Shown here in pieces: positions 8,566 to 15,840 of a stretch of DNA of 64,000 nucleotides. The position numbers and the translations under genes were made by a program. The stretch covers positions 3,720,001 through 3,784,000 of the forward strand of contig NZ_PDJK01000002.1 in assembly GCF_002564045.1 (NCBI RefSeq). The letters are read 5' to 3'. Source of the DNA: Amycolatopsis sulphurea (GTDB lineage: Bacteria; Actinomycetota; Actinomycetes; Mycobacteriales; Pseudonocardiaceae). The number at the start of each line of letters is the position of its first letter. The stretch's first letter is position 1. Under the pieces are notes generated by a model, which saw only the letters and a list, made by a program, of their open reading frames with translations, was not told the DNA's origin and did not search any database.

Positions 8566-8616
8566 CTGTGAAGGGGCCCTTCACGGACTCAGAGTCCGTG
8601 AAGGGCCCCTTCACAG
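8566..8616. repeat. P palindrome, copy 2 (perfect dyad)
   Basis: The 51 bp form a perfect 25+1+25 palindrome (central base A), built from two GTGAAGGGGCCCTTCAC-type hairpins and a central ACTCAGAGT. It lies between convergent genes. Its right end supplies the TGA stop codon of ybaK. Confidence 0.9.
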
Positions 8617-9099
8617 CTTTTGCGGCGCGGAAATGGCCGCGACCACCGCGCTGGTAAGGCGGGTCAGCTCGGCCGGGGGCAGTTCCACCTCCAGCCCGCG
8701 GCGTCCGCCCGAGCAGTAGATCGTCGGGAACCGTGCCGCGGACTCGTCCAGCACGACCGGGAGACGGGTGCGGTGGCCCAGCGGGGAAATGCCGCCCAGC
8801 ACGTAGCCGGTCGCCCGCTGGGCGGCCGCCGGGTCGGCCATTTTCGCGCGTTTCCCGCCCGTGGCGGCGGCCAGTGCCTTGAGGTCCAGCTGGCCGGTCA
8901 CCGGGACCACGCCGACAGTGAGCCTGCCGTCCACCTCCGCGACCAGGGTCTTGAACACCCGTGCCGGGTCCAGCTCCAGCGCCTCCACCGCTTCCAGGCC
9001 GTACGACTCGGCCCGCGGGTCGTGGTCGTACACGTGCACCGTGTGCGGCACCTGCTGTTTCGAGAGCAGCGCCGTCGCCGGGGTTCCCTTGCCTGCCAT
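8611..9099 (-). CDS. ybaK: YbaK-type aminoacyl-tRNA deacylase
   Basis: A 162-residue trans-editing enzyme that should hydrolyse Cys-tRNA(Pro). The conserved Lys is in VFKTLVAEVDG. Family motifs GVVPVTGQLDLKALA, GYVLGGISPLGHRTRLPVVLDE and IYCSGGRRGLEVELPP follow in order. Its last codons are AAG CTG TGA, and the TGA lies inside the P palindrome at 8566-8616, so the repeat replaced or supplied the stop. The start at 9099 has TAGACT 8 nt upstream and no clear ribosome binding site, suggesting a leaderless or near-leaderless message. It is divergent from sigR. Confidence 0.9.
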   Translation of the reverse strand: MAGKGTPATALLSKQQVPHTVHVYDHDPRAESYGLEAVEALELDPARVFKTLVAEVDGRLTVGVVPVTGQLDLKALAAATGGKRAKMADPAAAQRATGYVLGGISPLGHRTRLPVVLDESAARFPTIYCSGGRRGLEVELPPAELTRLTSAVVAAISAPQKL

Positions 9100-9107
9100 G
9101 GGCGCCG

Positions 9108-9113
9108 AGTCTA
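9108..9113 (-). promoter_or_regulatory. -10 element before ybaK
   Basis: On the minus strand TAGACT (TANNNT) lies 8 nt before the ybaK ATG, with no Shine-Dalgarno between them. Confidence 0.4.
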
Positions 9114-9123
9114 AAACCGCACG

Positions 9124-9149
9124 GGAATGCGGTGCGGCCGCCTTCTGTT
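9124..9149 (+). promoter_or_regulatory. SigR-type autoregulatory promoter
   Basis: GGAAT (9124-9128), exactly 18 bp, then GTT (9147-9149) is the consensus known for Streptomyces SigR and mycobacterial SigH promoters (GGAAT-N18-GTT). It points to the sigR gene, about 140 bp downstream, so thiol-oxidative stress should induce the gene's own transcription. Confidence 0.85.
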
Positions 9150-9287
9150 GAACCGGGCGTGACCACCACGCTCGCCACTCCACGACCCAGCGCCGGCCGT
9201 GCCCGGGCCGGTCTGCCCGGTTCGCGCGTAAACTCGAGGACGCTGTATGCGCGTCCGCGCATCGAAGCCGAACGGGAAGGGAACGGT

Positions 9288-9914
9288 TTGCCGAGCACGT
9301 CCAACTCCGCGCCGGAGACCGCGGCCGACGAGGTGGAGCTCGCCGAGCGCTTCGAGCGCGACGCGATGCCCCTGCTCGACCAGTTGTATTCGGCCGCGAT
9401 GCGGATGACCCGCAACCCCGCCGACGCCGAGGACCTGGTCCAGGAGACCTACCTGAAGGCCTACGCGGCGTTCGCGTCCTTCAAGGCCGGCACGAACCTC
9501 AAGGCGTGGATGTACCGCATCCTCACCAACACCTATATCAACGGCTATCGCAAACGTCAGCGGCAGCCGGTGCAGCAGCCGACGGAGGAGATCTCCGACT
9601 GGCAGATCGCCCGTGCGGAGAGCCACACCTCCCGGGGGCTGCGCTCGGCCGAAGTCGAGGCGATGGACAACCTGCCCGACACCGACGTCAAGGCGGCGCT
9701 GCAGAAGCTGCCCGGGGAGTTCCGGCTGGCGGTCTACCTCGCCGATGTCGAGGGCTTCGCGTACAAGGAGATCGCCGAGATCATGGACACGCCGATCGGG
9801 ACCGTGATGTCGCGGCTGCACCGCGGCCGCGCCCAGCTGCGCGACCTGCTGGCCGAGGTCGCGCGCGAGCGTGGCTTCATCCGCGGGGGTCGCGAGGAGG
9901 TGGCCAAGCGATGA
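9288..9914 (+). CDS. sigR: ECF sigma factor SigR/SigH
   Basis: A 208-residue group IV sigma factor for the thiol-oxidative and heat stress response. Sigma2 (about residues 20-90) has the characteristic RMTRNPADAEDLVQETYLKAYAAF and LKAWMYRILTNTYIN; sigma4 (about 130-190) has LPGEFRLAVYLADVEGFAYKEIAEIM...GTVMSRLHRGRAQL. TTG at 9288 is chosen because GGGAAGGG lies 7 nt upstream; a longer isoform, as in Streptomyces SigR, is possible. It overlaps rsrA by 4 bp, the conserved arrangement. A SigR consensus promoter lies upstream. Once freed from oxidised RsrA, targets should include thioredoxin and mycothiol genes outside this window. Confidence 0.93.
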   Translation: MPSTSNSAPETAADEVELAERFERDAMPLLDQLYSAAMRMTRNPADAEDLVQETYLKAYAAFASFKAGTNLKAWMYRILTNTYINGYRKRQRQPVQQPTEEISDWQIARAESHTSRGLRSAEVEAMDNLPDTDVKAALQKLPGEFRLAVYLADVEGFAYKEIAEIMDTPIGTVMSRLHRGRAQLRDLLAEVARERGFIRGGREEVAKR

Positions 9915-10231
9915 GCACGGATGACGCGTCGAAGGCCAGGATGCGCTGCGAGGACGCGCTGGCCGAGATCTACCTGCTGCTGGACCGCGAGTGCAGTCCG
10001 CAGCGGGACGCGGAGCTGCGGCGCCACATCGAGGACTGCCCGCCGTGCCTGGCGGAGTACGGCATCGACGATCAGCTCAAGCAGCTGCTGGCCCGCAAGT
10101 GTGGTGGCGAGCACGCGCCCGCCGAGCTGAAGAGCCGGTTGCGTGCCTCGATCCGGCAGACCGTGGCCACCCGGGGCGGGGTCACCGTGGAGCGCGCCGA
10201 GCTCACCGTCGAGCAGCAGACCGGCGAATAA
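9911..10231 (+). CDS. rsrA: Anti-sigma factor RsrA (zinc redox switch)
   Basis: A 106-residue ZAS-family anti-sigma factor. The zinc motif HIEDCPPC (H-x3-C-x2-C) is present, with further cysteines near the N-terminus (MRCED), in the middle (LDREC) and at ARKCGG. In the reduced, zinc-bound state it holds SigR; disulphide formation releases it. ATG at 9911 overlaps the sigR stop (ATGA), so the pair is made in step. A hairpin at 10249-10281 closes the operon. Confidence 0.92.
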   Translation: MSTDDASKARMRCEDALAEIYLLLDRECSPQRDAELRRHIEDCPPCLAEYGIDDQLKQLLARKCGGEHAPAELKSRLRASIRQTVATRGGVTVERAELTVEQQTGE

Positions 10232-10248
10232 CCCGCCGCCGGACGACG

Positions 10249-10281
10249 ACGACCCCCGTACCGATCCGGTGCGGGGGTCGT
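10249..10281. terminator. Hairpin between rsrA and bL37 genes
   Basis: CGACCCCCGTACC-GATCC-GGTGCGGGGGTCG forms a stem of about 12 bp with one mismatch between two convergent genes. No long T-tract follows. It probably works in both directions. Confidence 0.7.
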
Positions 10282-10300
10282 GCCGTGTCCGGGCGCGAAC

Positions 10301-10375
10301 TCAGGCGTTGGGCTTCTTGCCGTGGTTGGCGCCGTTCTTCTTGCGGTCGCGACGCTTGCGGGCGCGCTTCGACAT
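10301..10375 (-). CDS. Ribosomal protein bL37 (24 residues)
   Basis: A 24-residue, very basic peptide, starting MSKRARKRRDRKKNGA and ending NHGKKPNA. It matches the mycobacterial 50S protein bL37 found in ribosome structures (which also ends NHGKRPNA). These proteins bind rRNA in the large subunit. The ATG at 10375 follows GAGGAGAG at good spacing. It stands alone, minus strand, between rsrA and pdtaS. Only its similarity to bL37 identifies it; the gene is easily missed because of its size. Confidence 0.85.
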   Translation of the reverse strand: MSKRARKRRDRKKNGANHGKKPNA

Positions 10376-10575
10376 ACTTCTCTCCTCTGTGCGCGGCCTG
10401 GCCCGGAAAAGCACCGGCCGGGCTCGGGTCAACCTCTCCAGTGTGGCATGCGGGTCCGGGCTGAGCGGCGGCACCCGGGCGGATCGCCGTACTCTCGGTA
10501 GAGGGCAGGAGCCGAGGAGGAGGCCGGGATGACCGATCGCAGCAAGGTGCCCGTGGCGGGGAGGGATCGCTGACC

Positions 10576-12096
10576 GTGTCCACGCTCTCCGATCTGCTCG
10601 CCGAGAACACCGGCCTGCCCGGCGCGGCGGCCGACCACCTGCAGACCGTCGTCGCGGAGTGGCAGCTGCTCGCCGACCTGTCCTTCGCCGACTTCCTGCT
10701 GTGGGTCCCGGTCGCCCCCGAACTGCGCCAGGACGGCGGCGATTTCGTGTGCGTCGCGCATGCCCGCCCGACCACCGCGCCCACCGCGCACCCGGAGGAC
10801 GTGGTCGGCACCCGGTTCACCGTCGACGAGCACCCGCAGCTGGCCAAGGCCATGCGCGAGAAGAAGATCGGCCGCGAGGAGGATCCGCACTGGTACCGCG
10901 ATCTGCCGATGCGGCGGGAGGCGGTGCCGGTGAGTTTCGGCGGGGAGATGATCGCGGTGCTCAGCCGCGAGACGAACCTCGCCGCCCCGCGGGTGCCGAG
11001 CCCGCTGGAGATCGCCTACCTCGGCAGTGCCGGCGACCTGTGCCAGATGATCGTGGACGGGACCTTCCCGCCGGCCGGCGGCAATCAGACCGACACGCAC
11101 ACCAGCCCGCGGGTCGGCGACGGCCTGGTCCGGCTCGACACCGGCGGCACCGTGGTGTTCGCCAGCCCCAACGGCCTGTCCGCCTATCACCGGATGGGCC
11201 ACGAATCCGATCTGGTCGGGCAGCGGCTGGCCCCGTTGACCCGGTCACTGATCCGGGACCCGTTCGACGCCACCGAGGTTTCGCACCGGATCATCGAGGC
11301 GCTGGACGGCAAACCGTCCTCGCGGACCGAGGCCGATTCGAAGCTCGGCGCGGTGGTGCTGTTCCGCGCGCTGCCGCTGCGCCCGGCCGGACAGGCCGCC
11401 GGGGCGCTGGTGCTGGTCCGCGACGTGACCGAGGTCAAGCGCCGGGACCGCGCGCTGCTGTCGAAGGACGCGACGATTCGCGAGATCCACCACCGGGTCA
11501 AGAACAATCTGCAGACCGTGGCCGCCCTGCTGCGGCTGCAGTCGCGGCGGACCACCAGCGAGGAGGCGCGGCTCGCGCTGGGCGAGTCGGTGCGCCGGGT
11601 CTCCTCGATCGCGATGGTGCACGAGGCGTTGTCCATTTCCGTGGACGAGCGGGTGGATCTGGACAAGCTGCTCGACAACGTGCTGCCGATGGTCGGCGAG
11701 GTGGCCACGGCCGAATCGCAGGTCGGGCTGACTCGCACGGGCTCGTGCGGGGTGGTGGTCGCGGAGATCGCCACACCATTGGTGATGGTGCTCGCCGAAC
11801 TGGTGCAGAACGCCATCGAGCACGCTTTCCCGCATGGCCGTCCCGGCAAGGTCGAACTCATCGTGGAACGGTCCGCGCGCTGGCTGGACGTGCTGATCCG
11901 GGACAACGGGCGCGGCCTGCCGTCCGGATTCTCGCTGGAGCGCAGCGACGGGCTGGGGCTGCAGATCGTGCGCACGCTGGTGGAGTCGGAACTGCGCGGA
12001 TCGCTTTCACTGCGCAAGATTCGTACCGACGACGCGGGCAACCGGGTGCCGGGCACCGAGGCCGCGCTGCGGATTCCGTTGTCCCGTCGGCTTTGA
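10576..12096 (+). CDS. pdtaS: Sensor histidine kinase PdtaS-like
   Basis: A 506-residue cytosolic histidine kinase. It has an N-terminal GAF-like domain (about 1-170), a PAS-like domain (about 180-285), then HisKA_2 with the phosphoacceptor in IREIHHRVKNNLQT and a HATPase domain with NAIEHAF (N box) and DNGRGLP (G1). There are no membrane segments. In mycobacteria PdtaS phosphorylates the ANTAR RNA-binding regulator PdtaR; no pdtaR lies in this window. GTG at 10576 follows GGGGAGGG. Position beside whiB1 is the same as in M. tuberculosis (Rv3220c/Rv3219). Confidence 0.9.
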   Translation: MSTLSDLLAENTGLPGAAADHLQTVVAEWQLLADLSFADFLLWVPVAPELRQDGGDFVCVAHARPTTAPTAHPEDVVGTRFTVDEHPQLAKAMREKKIGREEDPHWYRDLPMRREAVPVSFGGEMIAVLSRETNLAAPRVPSPLEIAYLGSAGDLCQMIVDGTFPPAGGNQTDTHTSPRVGDGLVRLDTGGTVVFASPNGLSAYHRMGHESDLVGQRLAPLTRSLIRDPFDATEVSHRIIEALDGKPSSRTEADSKLGAVVLFRALPLRPAGQAAGALVLVRDVTEVKRRDRALLSKDATIREIHHRVKNNLQTVAALLRLQSRRTTSEEARLALGESVRRVSSIAMVHEALSISVDERVDLDKLLDNVLPMVGEVATAESQVGLTRTGSCGVVVAEIATPLVMVLAELVQNAIEHAFPHGRPGKVELIVERSARWLDVLIRDNGRGLPSGFSLERSDGLGLQIVRTLVESELRGSLSLRKIRTDDAGNRVPGTEAALRIPLSRRL

Positions 12097-12154
12097 GCCC
12101 GGCCCGGGGTGTACATAGTGGACTGATCCACATCGGACACTCGGGTGCGGACAC

Positions 12155-12195
12155 GGCGAAGGGCCGGTACCCGAGGCGGTACCGGCCCGTTCGAC
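12155..12195. terminator. Intrinsic terminator after pdtaS
   Basis: GGGCCGGTACC-CGAGGC-GGTACCGGCCC (12161-12188) is a perfect 11-bp stem about 65 bp past the pdtaS stop. A second, weaker stem, ACCGGGCG/CGCCCGGT, follows at about 12275-12307. Confidence 0.75.
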
Positions 12196-12410
12196 GGTTC
12201 TGCTGAGACGGCACCCGGGTGCGGATGACCCGTCTCACGTTGCTAAGATTGAACCGGAGATGTATCAGCCCCGACCGGGCGAGCGCAGAAATAGGCCCGC
12301 CCGGTGAATCGCGGTGCTGCATGGTTCTTGCTGTGCCGGTACCGATGGTGCGTGGTGCCGGGTTTTTCGGTGCTACCGGTTCTGGGTGGTGCTACTGAGC
12401 CGGAGAAGGC

Positions 12411-12665
12411 TCAGGCGGTGGTCCGCGTGCCGATGTACGTACGGCGGCGCTTGAGCGCGCGTCGCTCGTCCTCGCTCATGCCGCCCCACACGCCGGCGTC
12501 CTGGCCGCTGGCCAGAGCCCAGGCCAGGCAGTCGGAAGCGACGGTGCAGCGGTGGCACACGGCCTTCGCCTCGGAGACCTGCAGCAGAGCCGGACCGCTG
12601 GTTCCCACCGGGAAGAACAGCTCGGGGTCCTCGTCTCGGCAGGCCGCATCGTGGCGCCAGTCCAT
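12411..12665 (-). CDS. whiB1: WhiB1-type iron-sulfur regulator
   Basis: An 84-residue Wbl protein. The four cluster ligands are Cys9, Cys37, Cys40 and Cys46 (C-x27-C-x2-C-x5-C), followed by the GVWGG turn and a basic tail (RRALKRRRTY). WhiB1 in M. tuberculosis carries a nitric-oxide-sensitive [4Fe-4S] cluster, binds sigma-A and is essential; the same role is likely here. ATG at 12665 has AAGGAG 8-13 nt upstream. The upstream region holds a strong leader hairpin (12685-12707) and a CRP-like site (12739-12754). A short hairpin TGAGCC/GGCTCA overlaps the stop codon. Confidence 0.93.
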   Translation of the reverse strand: MDWRHDAACRDEDPELFFPVGTSGPALLQVSEAKAVCHRCTVASDCLAWALASGQDAGVWGGMSEDERRALKRRRTYIGTRTTA

Positions 12666-12684
12666 GTTCGTGAGCTCCTTCATA

Positions 12685-12707
12685 GTGGCGCGGGAAGACC
12701 GCGCCAC
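12685..12707 (-). promoter_or_regulatory. Leader hairpin just before the whiB1 ribosome binding site
   Basis: GTGGCGCGG-TCTTC-CCGCGCCAC (minus strand) is a perfect 9-bp GC stem that ends about 4 nt before AAGGAG. It should form in the whiB1 leader RNA and could influence ribosome loading or message stability. Confidence 0.6.
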
Positions 12708-12738
12708 AGTCGTCATGGCGGTCGTGTTTTTGGGTGCT

Positions 12739-12754
12739 TGTGAATGCTTTCACG
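12739..12754 (-). promoter_or_regulatory. CRP-like binding site upstream of whiB1
   Basis: TGTGA-ATGCTT-TCACG matches the CRP consensus TGTGA-N6-TCACA at 9 of 10 fixed bases. The whiB1 promoter of M. tuberculosis is a known CRP (Rv3676) target, which supports the call. It lies about 74 bp before the start codon. Confidence 0.7.
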
Positions 12755-12923
12755 AAGCACCGCGTTCGACAAGGGTTTCCGGAAGATCGGTGAGTCAGCT
12801 CACCCGGCCGAGTTATGCCTCTGACCTGCGGTTTCTGTCCGAAACGGCGGTGTTGGCGGAAGGCCGATGCGGTGAGTGGAGGTTCTGCGTCGACGAACGG
12901 CAGCGACACTTTGCCGCGGACGA

Positions 12924-13865
12924 TCAGTGGTCATTCGGTGACGCGATTACCGTGAGTGCGTCCGGCACGCTCTGGAATTCCACGCGCGTCCGCTGCCCCA
13001 CGAGGTCGCCGTCGACCTGGAAATTCACCGGCTGAGCTGCGTCGATGCGGATCAGCGGCAGATCGTCGCGGCGCAGCAGCCGCCGACCCCGCTGGTCGCT
13101 GTCGGTGAGCAGGGCCTGCCGTACATGCGTGAACACGGTGGGCAACCGCAGACCGCTCAACGCGAACAGGCCCAGCCCGGTCTCGAACGAGCAGCCCGCG
13201 TTCAGATGCACCGGACGCCCGCCCAGGTAGGTCCACGGATCGGTGTTCGACACGAACGCGGTCAGCACCTCCGCCGGTTCCTCCCCCTGAATCCGCACGG
13301 TCAGCGTCGGACGGCCGTGCGGCGGGCGGAAGTAGGAGCGCACCGCGGCCCGCATGTACAGGCTCGGGCTGGTCTGCTTGCCCCGGCGTTTCGCGACCCG
13401 GCCGACCACGTCGGCGTCCCAGCCGAGCCCGGCGTTGAAGGTGAACCAGTGCCGGTCGGCCAGCCCCAGCCCGATCCGGCGGTGCAGGTTCTGCTCAAGC
13501 GCGGTGAGCAGCAGGTGAGTGGCCTCGACCGGATCCGCGGGCAGCCCGAGCGCACGGGCGAAGACGTTGGCCGAACCGCCGGGCACCACGCCCAGCATCG
13601 GCACGGAGCCCGCCCCGCCGGGACGCCCGTCGCAATCGGCGAGCAGCCCGTTCACGACCTCGTTCACCGTGCCGTCCCCGCCGTGCGCCACGACCAGGTC
13701 GATCCCGTCGCGCGCGGCCGCTCTGGCCACGGCCATCGCGTGGCCGCGGTAGTCGGTCTCCACGACGTCGAGCTTGACGTCGCTGGCCAGCGCGTGCGCC
13801 AGCACGTCCCGGCCACCGGCGGTGGTCGAGGTGGCCTGCGGGTTTACGACGAGGATGGCGCGCAC
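12924..13865 (-). CDS. Diacylglycerol kinase-like lipid kinase
   Basis: A 313-residue protein of the diacylglycerol/sphingosine kinase (DAGK_cat) family. The nucleotide loop GGDGTVNEVVNGLL and the GVVPGGSANVFARALGLP block define the N-terminal ATP-binding domain; the C-terminal beta-sandwich ends in INFQVDGD-type sequence (VNFQVDGDLVGQ). It should phosphorylate a membrane lipid such as diacylglycerol, feeding phospholipid or glycolipid turnover. GTG at 13865 is chosen: ILVVNPQ follows at once, and TACTCT lies 6 nt upstream, the leaderless pattern. It sits upstream of whiB1 in the same direction, as Rv3218 sits by whiB1 in M. tuberculosis. Confidence 0.87.
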   Translation of the reverse strand: MRAILVVNPQATSTTAGGRDVLAHALASDVKLDVVETDYRGHAMAVARAAARDGIDLVVAHGGDGTVNEVVNGLLADCDGRPGGAGSVPMLGVVPGGSANVFARALGLPADPVEATHLLLTALEQNLHRRIGLGLADRHWFTFNAGLGWDADVVGRVAKRRGKQTSPSLYMRAAVRSYFRPPHGRPTLTVRIQGEEPAEVLTAFVSNTDPWTYLGGRPVHLNAGCSFETGLGLFALSGLRLPTVFTHVRQALLTDSDQRGRRLLRRDDLPLIRIDAAQPVNFQVDGDLVGQRTRVEFQSVPDALTVIASPNDH

Positions 13866-13871
13866 TACCGC

Positions 13872-13877
13872 AGAGTA
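13872..13877 (-). promoter_or_regulatory. -10 element of a leaderless start (lipid kinase)
   Basis: TACTCT on the minus strand, exactly 6 nt before the GTG, with no ribosome binding site. Confidence 0.6.
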
Positions 13878-14030
13878 GGTGACGTCCGCCCGGCACGAGA
13901 ACCTCCCGGGACCACAAGGTGACGCGAAGCTCAGGCGGGGATGAACAGGATCCCGTCGCGGTGTGGTGGTCCCGGCGGTGGCCTGGTGTGGGTGGTGCTG
14001 TGGTCCTGGCTGCGGCGCAGGGTGCACGGT

Positions 14031-14150
14031 GTCCCGGTCCCGGTCCCGGTCCCGGTCCCGGTCCCGGTCCCGGTCCCGGCCCCGGTGCCAGTCCCAGTTC
14101 CAGTCCCGGTGTTCCAGTCCCGGTGCCGGTCTCGGTCTCGGTCCCGGTGC
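14031..14150. repeat. GTCCCG hexamer array
   Basis: Eight perfect tandem GTCCCG units (14031-14078) continue as about a dozen degenerate units (GCCCCG, GTGCCA, GTCCCA, GTTCCA, GTCTCG). It is non-coding by context. Such hexamers expand or shrink by slippage, so the length may vary among strains. Confidence 0.9.
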
Positions 14151-14363
14151 GGGCGGGGCGGGTGTGGTGATTCCGGCCGCGGCGCGGCGTGCGCGGTGTG
14201 GTGGTCCCTCCCGGTCCCGGCGCGGTATAGGCGGTGTGGGCGTCCCAGCCCGGCGCATTGGTCCTGGCGCAGCGCGATGGTTGCCAAGCCGCGGGGAGGG
14301 CTTGGGCGACGTGGACAGGGTTGCCGCGGGGCTCGGCAGGCCGCCGGAGGTCCGGATTGGATG

Positions 14364-14414
14364 CTGTGAAGGGGCCCTTCACGGACTCTGAGTCCGTGAA
14401 GGGCCCCTTCACAG
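14364..14414. repeat. P palindrome, copy 3 (perfect dyad)
   Basis: Identical to the copies at 8566 and 41591 read in the other direction (central base T). It is the only copy here not beside a 3' gene end. Confidence 0.9.
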
Positions 14415-14862
14415 CCATTGGCCAGGCTGCGGGGCGGGGCGGGTTGCGGCAGTCGCGGCCGGGTGGGTTCGTGGCCCGTGCGGCGAAGGGCATGTGGGGC
14501 GACGGCCGGCGATGCCCTGGGCGCAGCAGCGGATGCCCAGCCGCTCATCAGGCACAGCGGCGGACCCCCGGTACCACGTACCCGCTTGCCCGGCCGCGGA
14601 GACCCGGTCCGGAGGCGGCGGAACGTCCCGATTACCGATGCGACCCTGTGGCGGGCGCCCTCCTTTGCGCACGGCAAAACAGCACGTCGTGACAAGTGCA
14701 CCCGGGCCGACCGCCCGCTCATCGACGACACCATGATTTTTACCTGACCGCCGCCATGCGAAAACGGCCGACCGGGTGGCATACCATCGAAGCTGCTCAC
14801 GCACGGTGACTCGCGCTGGTCGGGTGCCTGTGCTCCCGCAAAGCAGCTGAAAGGCCGCCCCT

Positions 14863-15345
14863 GTGCCGCACTCGGAAGACCTGCCGCCCACGCCGATCGA
14901 GGTGCGCCTTGCCGGGGTGTTCACCGGACTGCCCGGCCTCGGGCTGCTGGTCTTCGGCGTGGTGATCCTCCTGGAAGGACTCGACACGCCGCCTCGCCTG
15001 GGCAACAACATCTGGGCCGAATTCGGCACCTTCGCGGTGATGGCGCTGGCGTTCCTCGCCGCGTCGGCAGGGCTGGTGCTCGGCCGCACCTGGGCACGTT
15101 CGCCGGGCGTGGTCGTCGCGTTGCTGCTGATCGGGGTCGGCTGGTACATCCTCGGCCCGTCGGAGCAGCCGGTCTGGGGCGTGCCGATCGGGCTGTGCGG
15201 GATCGCCTCGCTGGTGCTGTTGTTCCGCCGGCCGTCCCGCGCGTGGGCGCTGGGTATGCACGACGACGAGACCGAGGAAGAAGCGGCCGAACGCGGTGGC
15301 CTGGCAGGCCGTCGCGCGGAGCGGGAACGGCGCGAACGCGACTGA
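14863..15345 (+). CDS. Four-helix membrane protein, unknown function
   Basis: A 160-residue integral membrane protein. Four hydrophobic stretches are visible at about 15-40, 55-78, 82-103 and 107-125, followed by a highly charged cytosolic tail (DDETEEEAAERGG...RRAERERRERD). I recognise no domain. The GTG at 14863 has GAAAGG upstream. It converges on the acetyltransferase gene with an 11-bp gap. Confidence 0.7.
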   Translation: MPHSEDLPPTPIEVRLAGVFTGLPGLGLLVFGVVILLEGLDTPPRLGNNIWAEFGTFAVMALAFLAASAGLVLGRTWARSPGVVVALLLIGVGWYILGPSEQPVWGVPIGLCGIASLVLLFRRPSRAWALGMHDDETEEEAAERGGLAGRRAERERRERD

Positions 15346-15356
15346 CGGGTCGTCGC

Positions 15357-15839
15357 TCAGGCGTCTCCGGCCAGGGCGTGCAGTGGACCGTCGGTGAGCC
15401 GGTAGGTCGTCCACTCGTCCTGGGGGAGTGCGCCGAGTGCGCGGTAGAACCCGGTGGCCGGGTTCCAGTTCAGCACCGCCCACTCCAGCCGGGGGTAGCC
15501 GCGGGTAACGCATTCCTGCGCGAGCGCGGCCAGCAGCGCCTTTCCGAGCCCGGAGCCACGCAGTTGCTCGCGGACGAACAGGTCCTCGAGATAGATCCCG
15601 TGTTCGCCGCGCCAGGTGGAGAAGCTGAGGAACCACAAGGCGAATCCGCCGATCGCACCGTCCACTTCGGCCACATGACCGAACAACGCGGGGGTGTCGG
15701 AGAACAGCGCGGTGTGCAGCTGCGCGGCGGTGAGGTGGCATTCGCCGGGGGCGCGCTCGTAGTCGGCGAGCGCGTACACCAGCTCCACCACTGCGTCGAC
15801 GTCCTCCGGGCGGACTCGCCGTACGCGGGGGTCGGTCAC
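15357..15839 (-). CDS. GNAT N-acetyltransferase (spermidine acetyltransferase-like)
   Basis: A 160-residue GCN5-related acetyltransferase. The acetyl-CoA site is VREQLRGSGLGKALL (R/Q-x-x-G-x-G/A), preceded by GIYLEDLFV, and followed by WAVLNWNPATGFYRALGA, the pattern of SSAT2/diamine acetyltransferase-like GNATs (thialysine or polyamine acceptors). The acceptor is not certain. GTG at 15839 lies one base after the stop codon of the phosphatase gene, so the two are co-transcribed. Confidence 0.87.
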   Translation of the reverse strand: MTDPRVRRVRPEDVDAVVELVYALADYERAPGECHLTAAQLHTALFSDTPALFGHVAEVDGAIGGFALWFLSFSTWRGEHGIYLEDLFVREQLRGSGLGKALLAALAQECVTRGYPRLEWAVLNWNPATGFYRALGALPQDEWTTYRLTDGPLHALAGDA

Positions 15840-15840
15840 T

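Larger units (their letters stand above)
13878..14862. other. Intergenic region of about 1 kb between divergent genes
   Basis: No credible gene. It holds a GGTCCC hexamer array (14031-14150), GC-rich flanking sequence with scattered partial hexamers, and a P palindrome (14364-14414). Open frames crossing it are only repeat translations (Pro-Val, Gly-Thr or Arg-Asp runs) or run through the palindrome. The last 150 bp, with lower GC (CATGATTTTTACC), probably carry the promoter for 14863. A P palindrome between divergent genes hints that a gene once lay here. Confidence 0.6.

Noticed and set aside
8566..8616. P element as a CRP binding site (TGTGA...TCACA)
   Set aside because: The half-sites are 9 bp apart and not 6, and the element sits at 3' gene ends.
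12236..12310. Small RNA between pdtaS and whiB1 (TAAGAT box followed by a hairpin)
   Set aside because: No convincing -35 and the hairpin lacks a T-tract; leftover terminator sequence is as likely.
13931..14800. Long minus-strand open frame with Gly-Thr or Arg-Asp repeats
   Set aside because: It is a translation of the GTCCCG array and runs through a P palindrome; every frame is open there because the repeat lacks stop codons.
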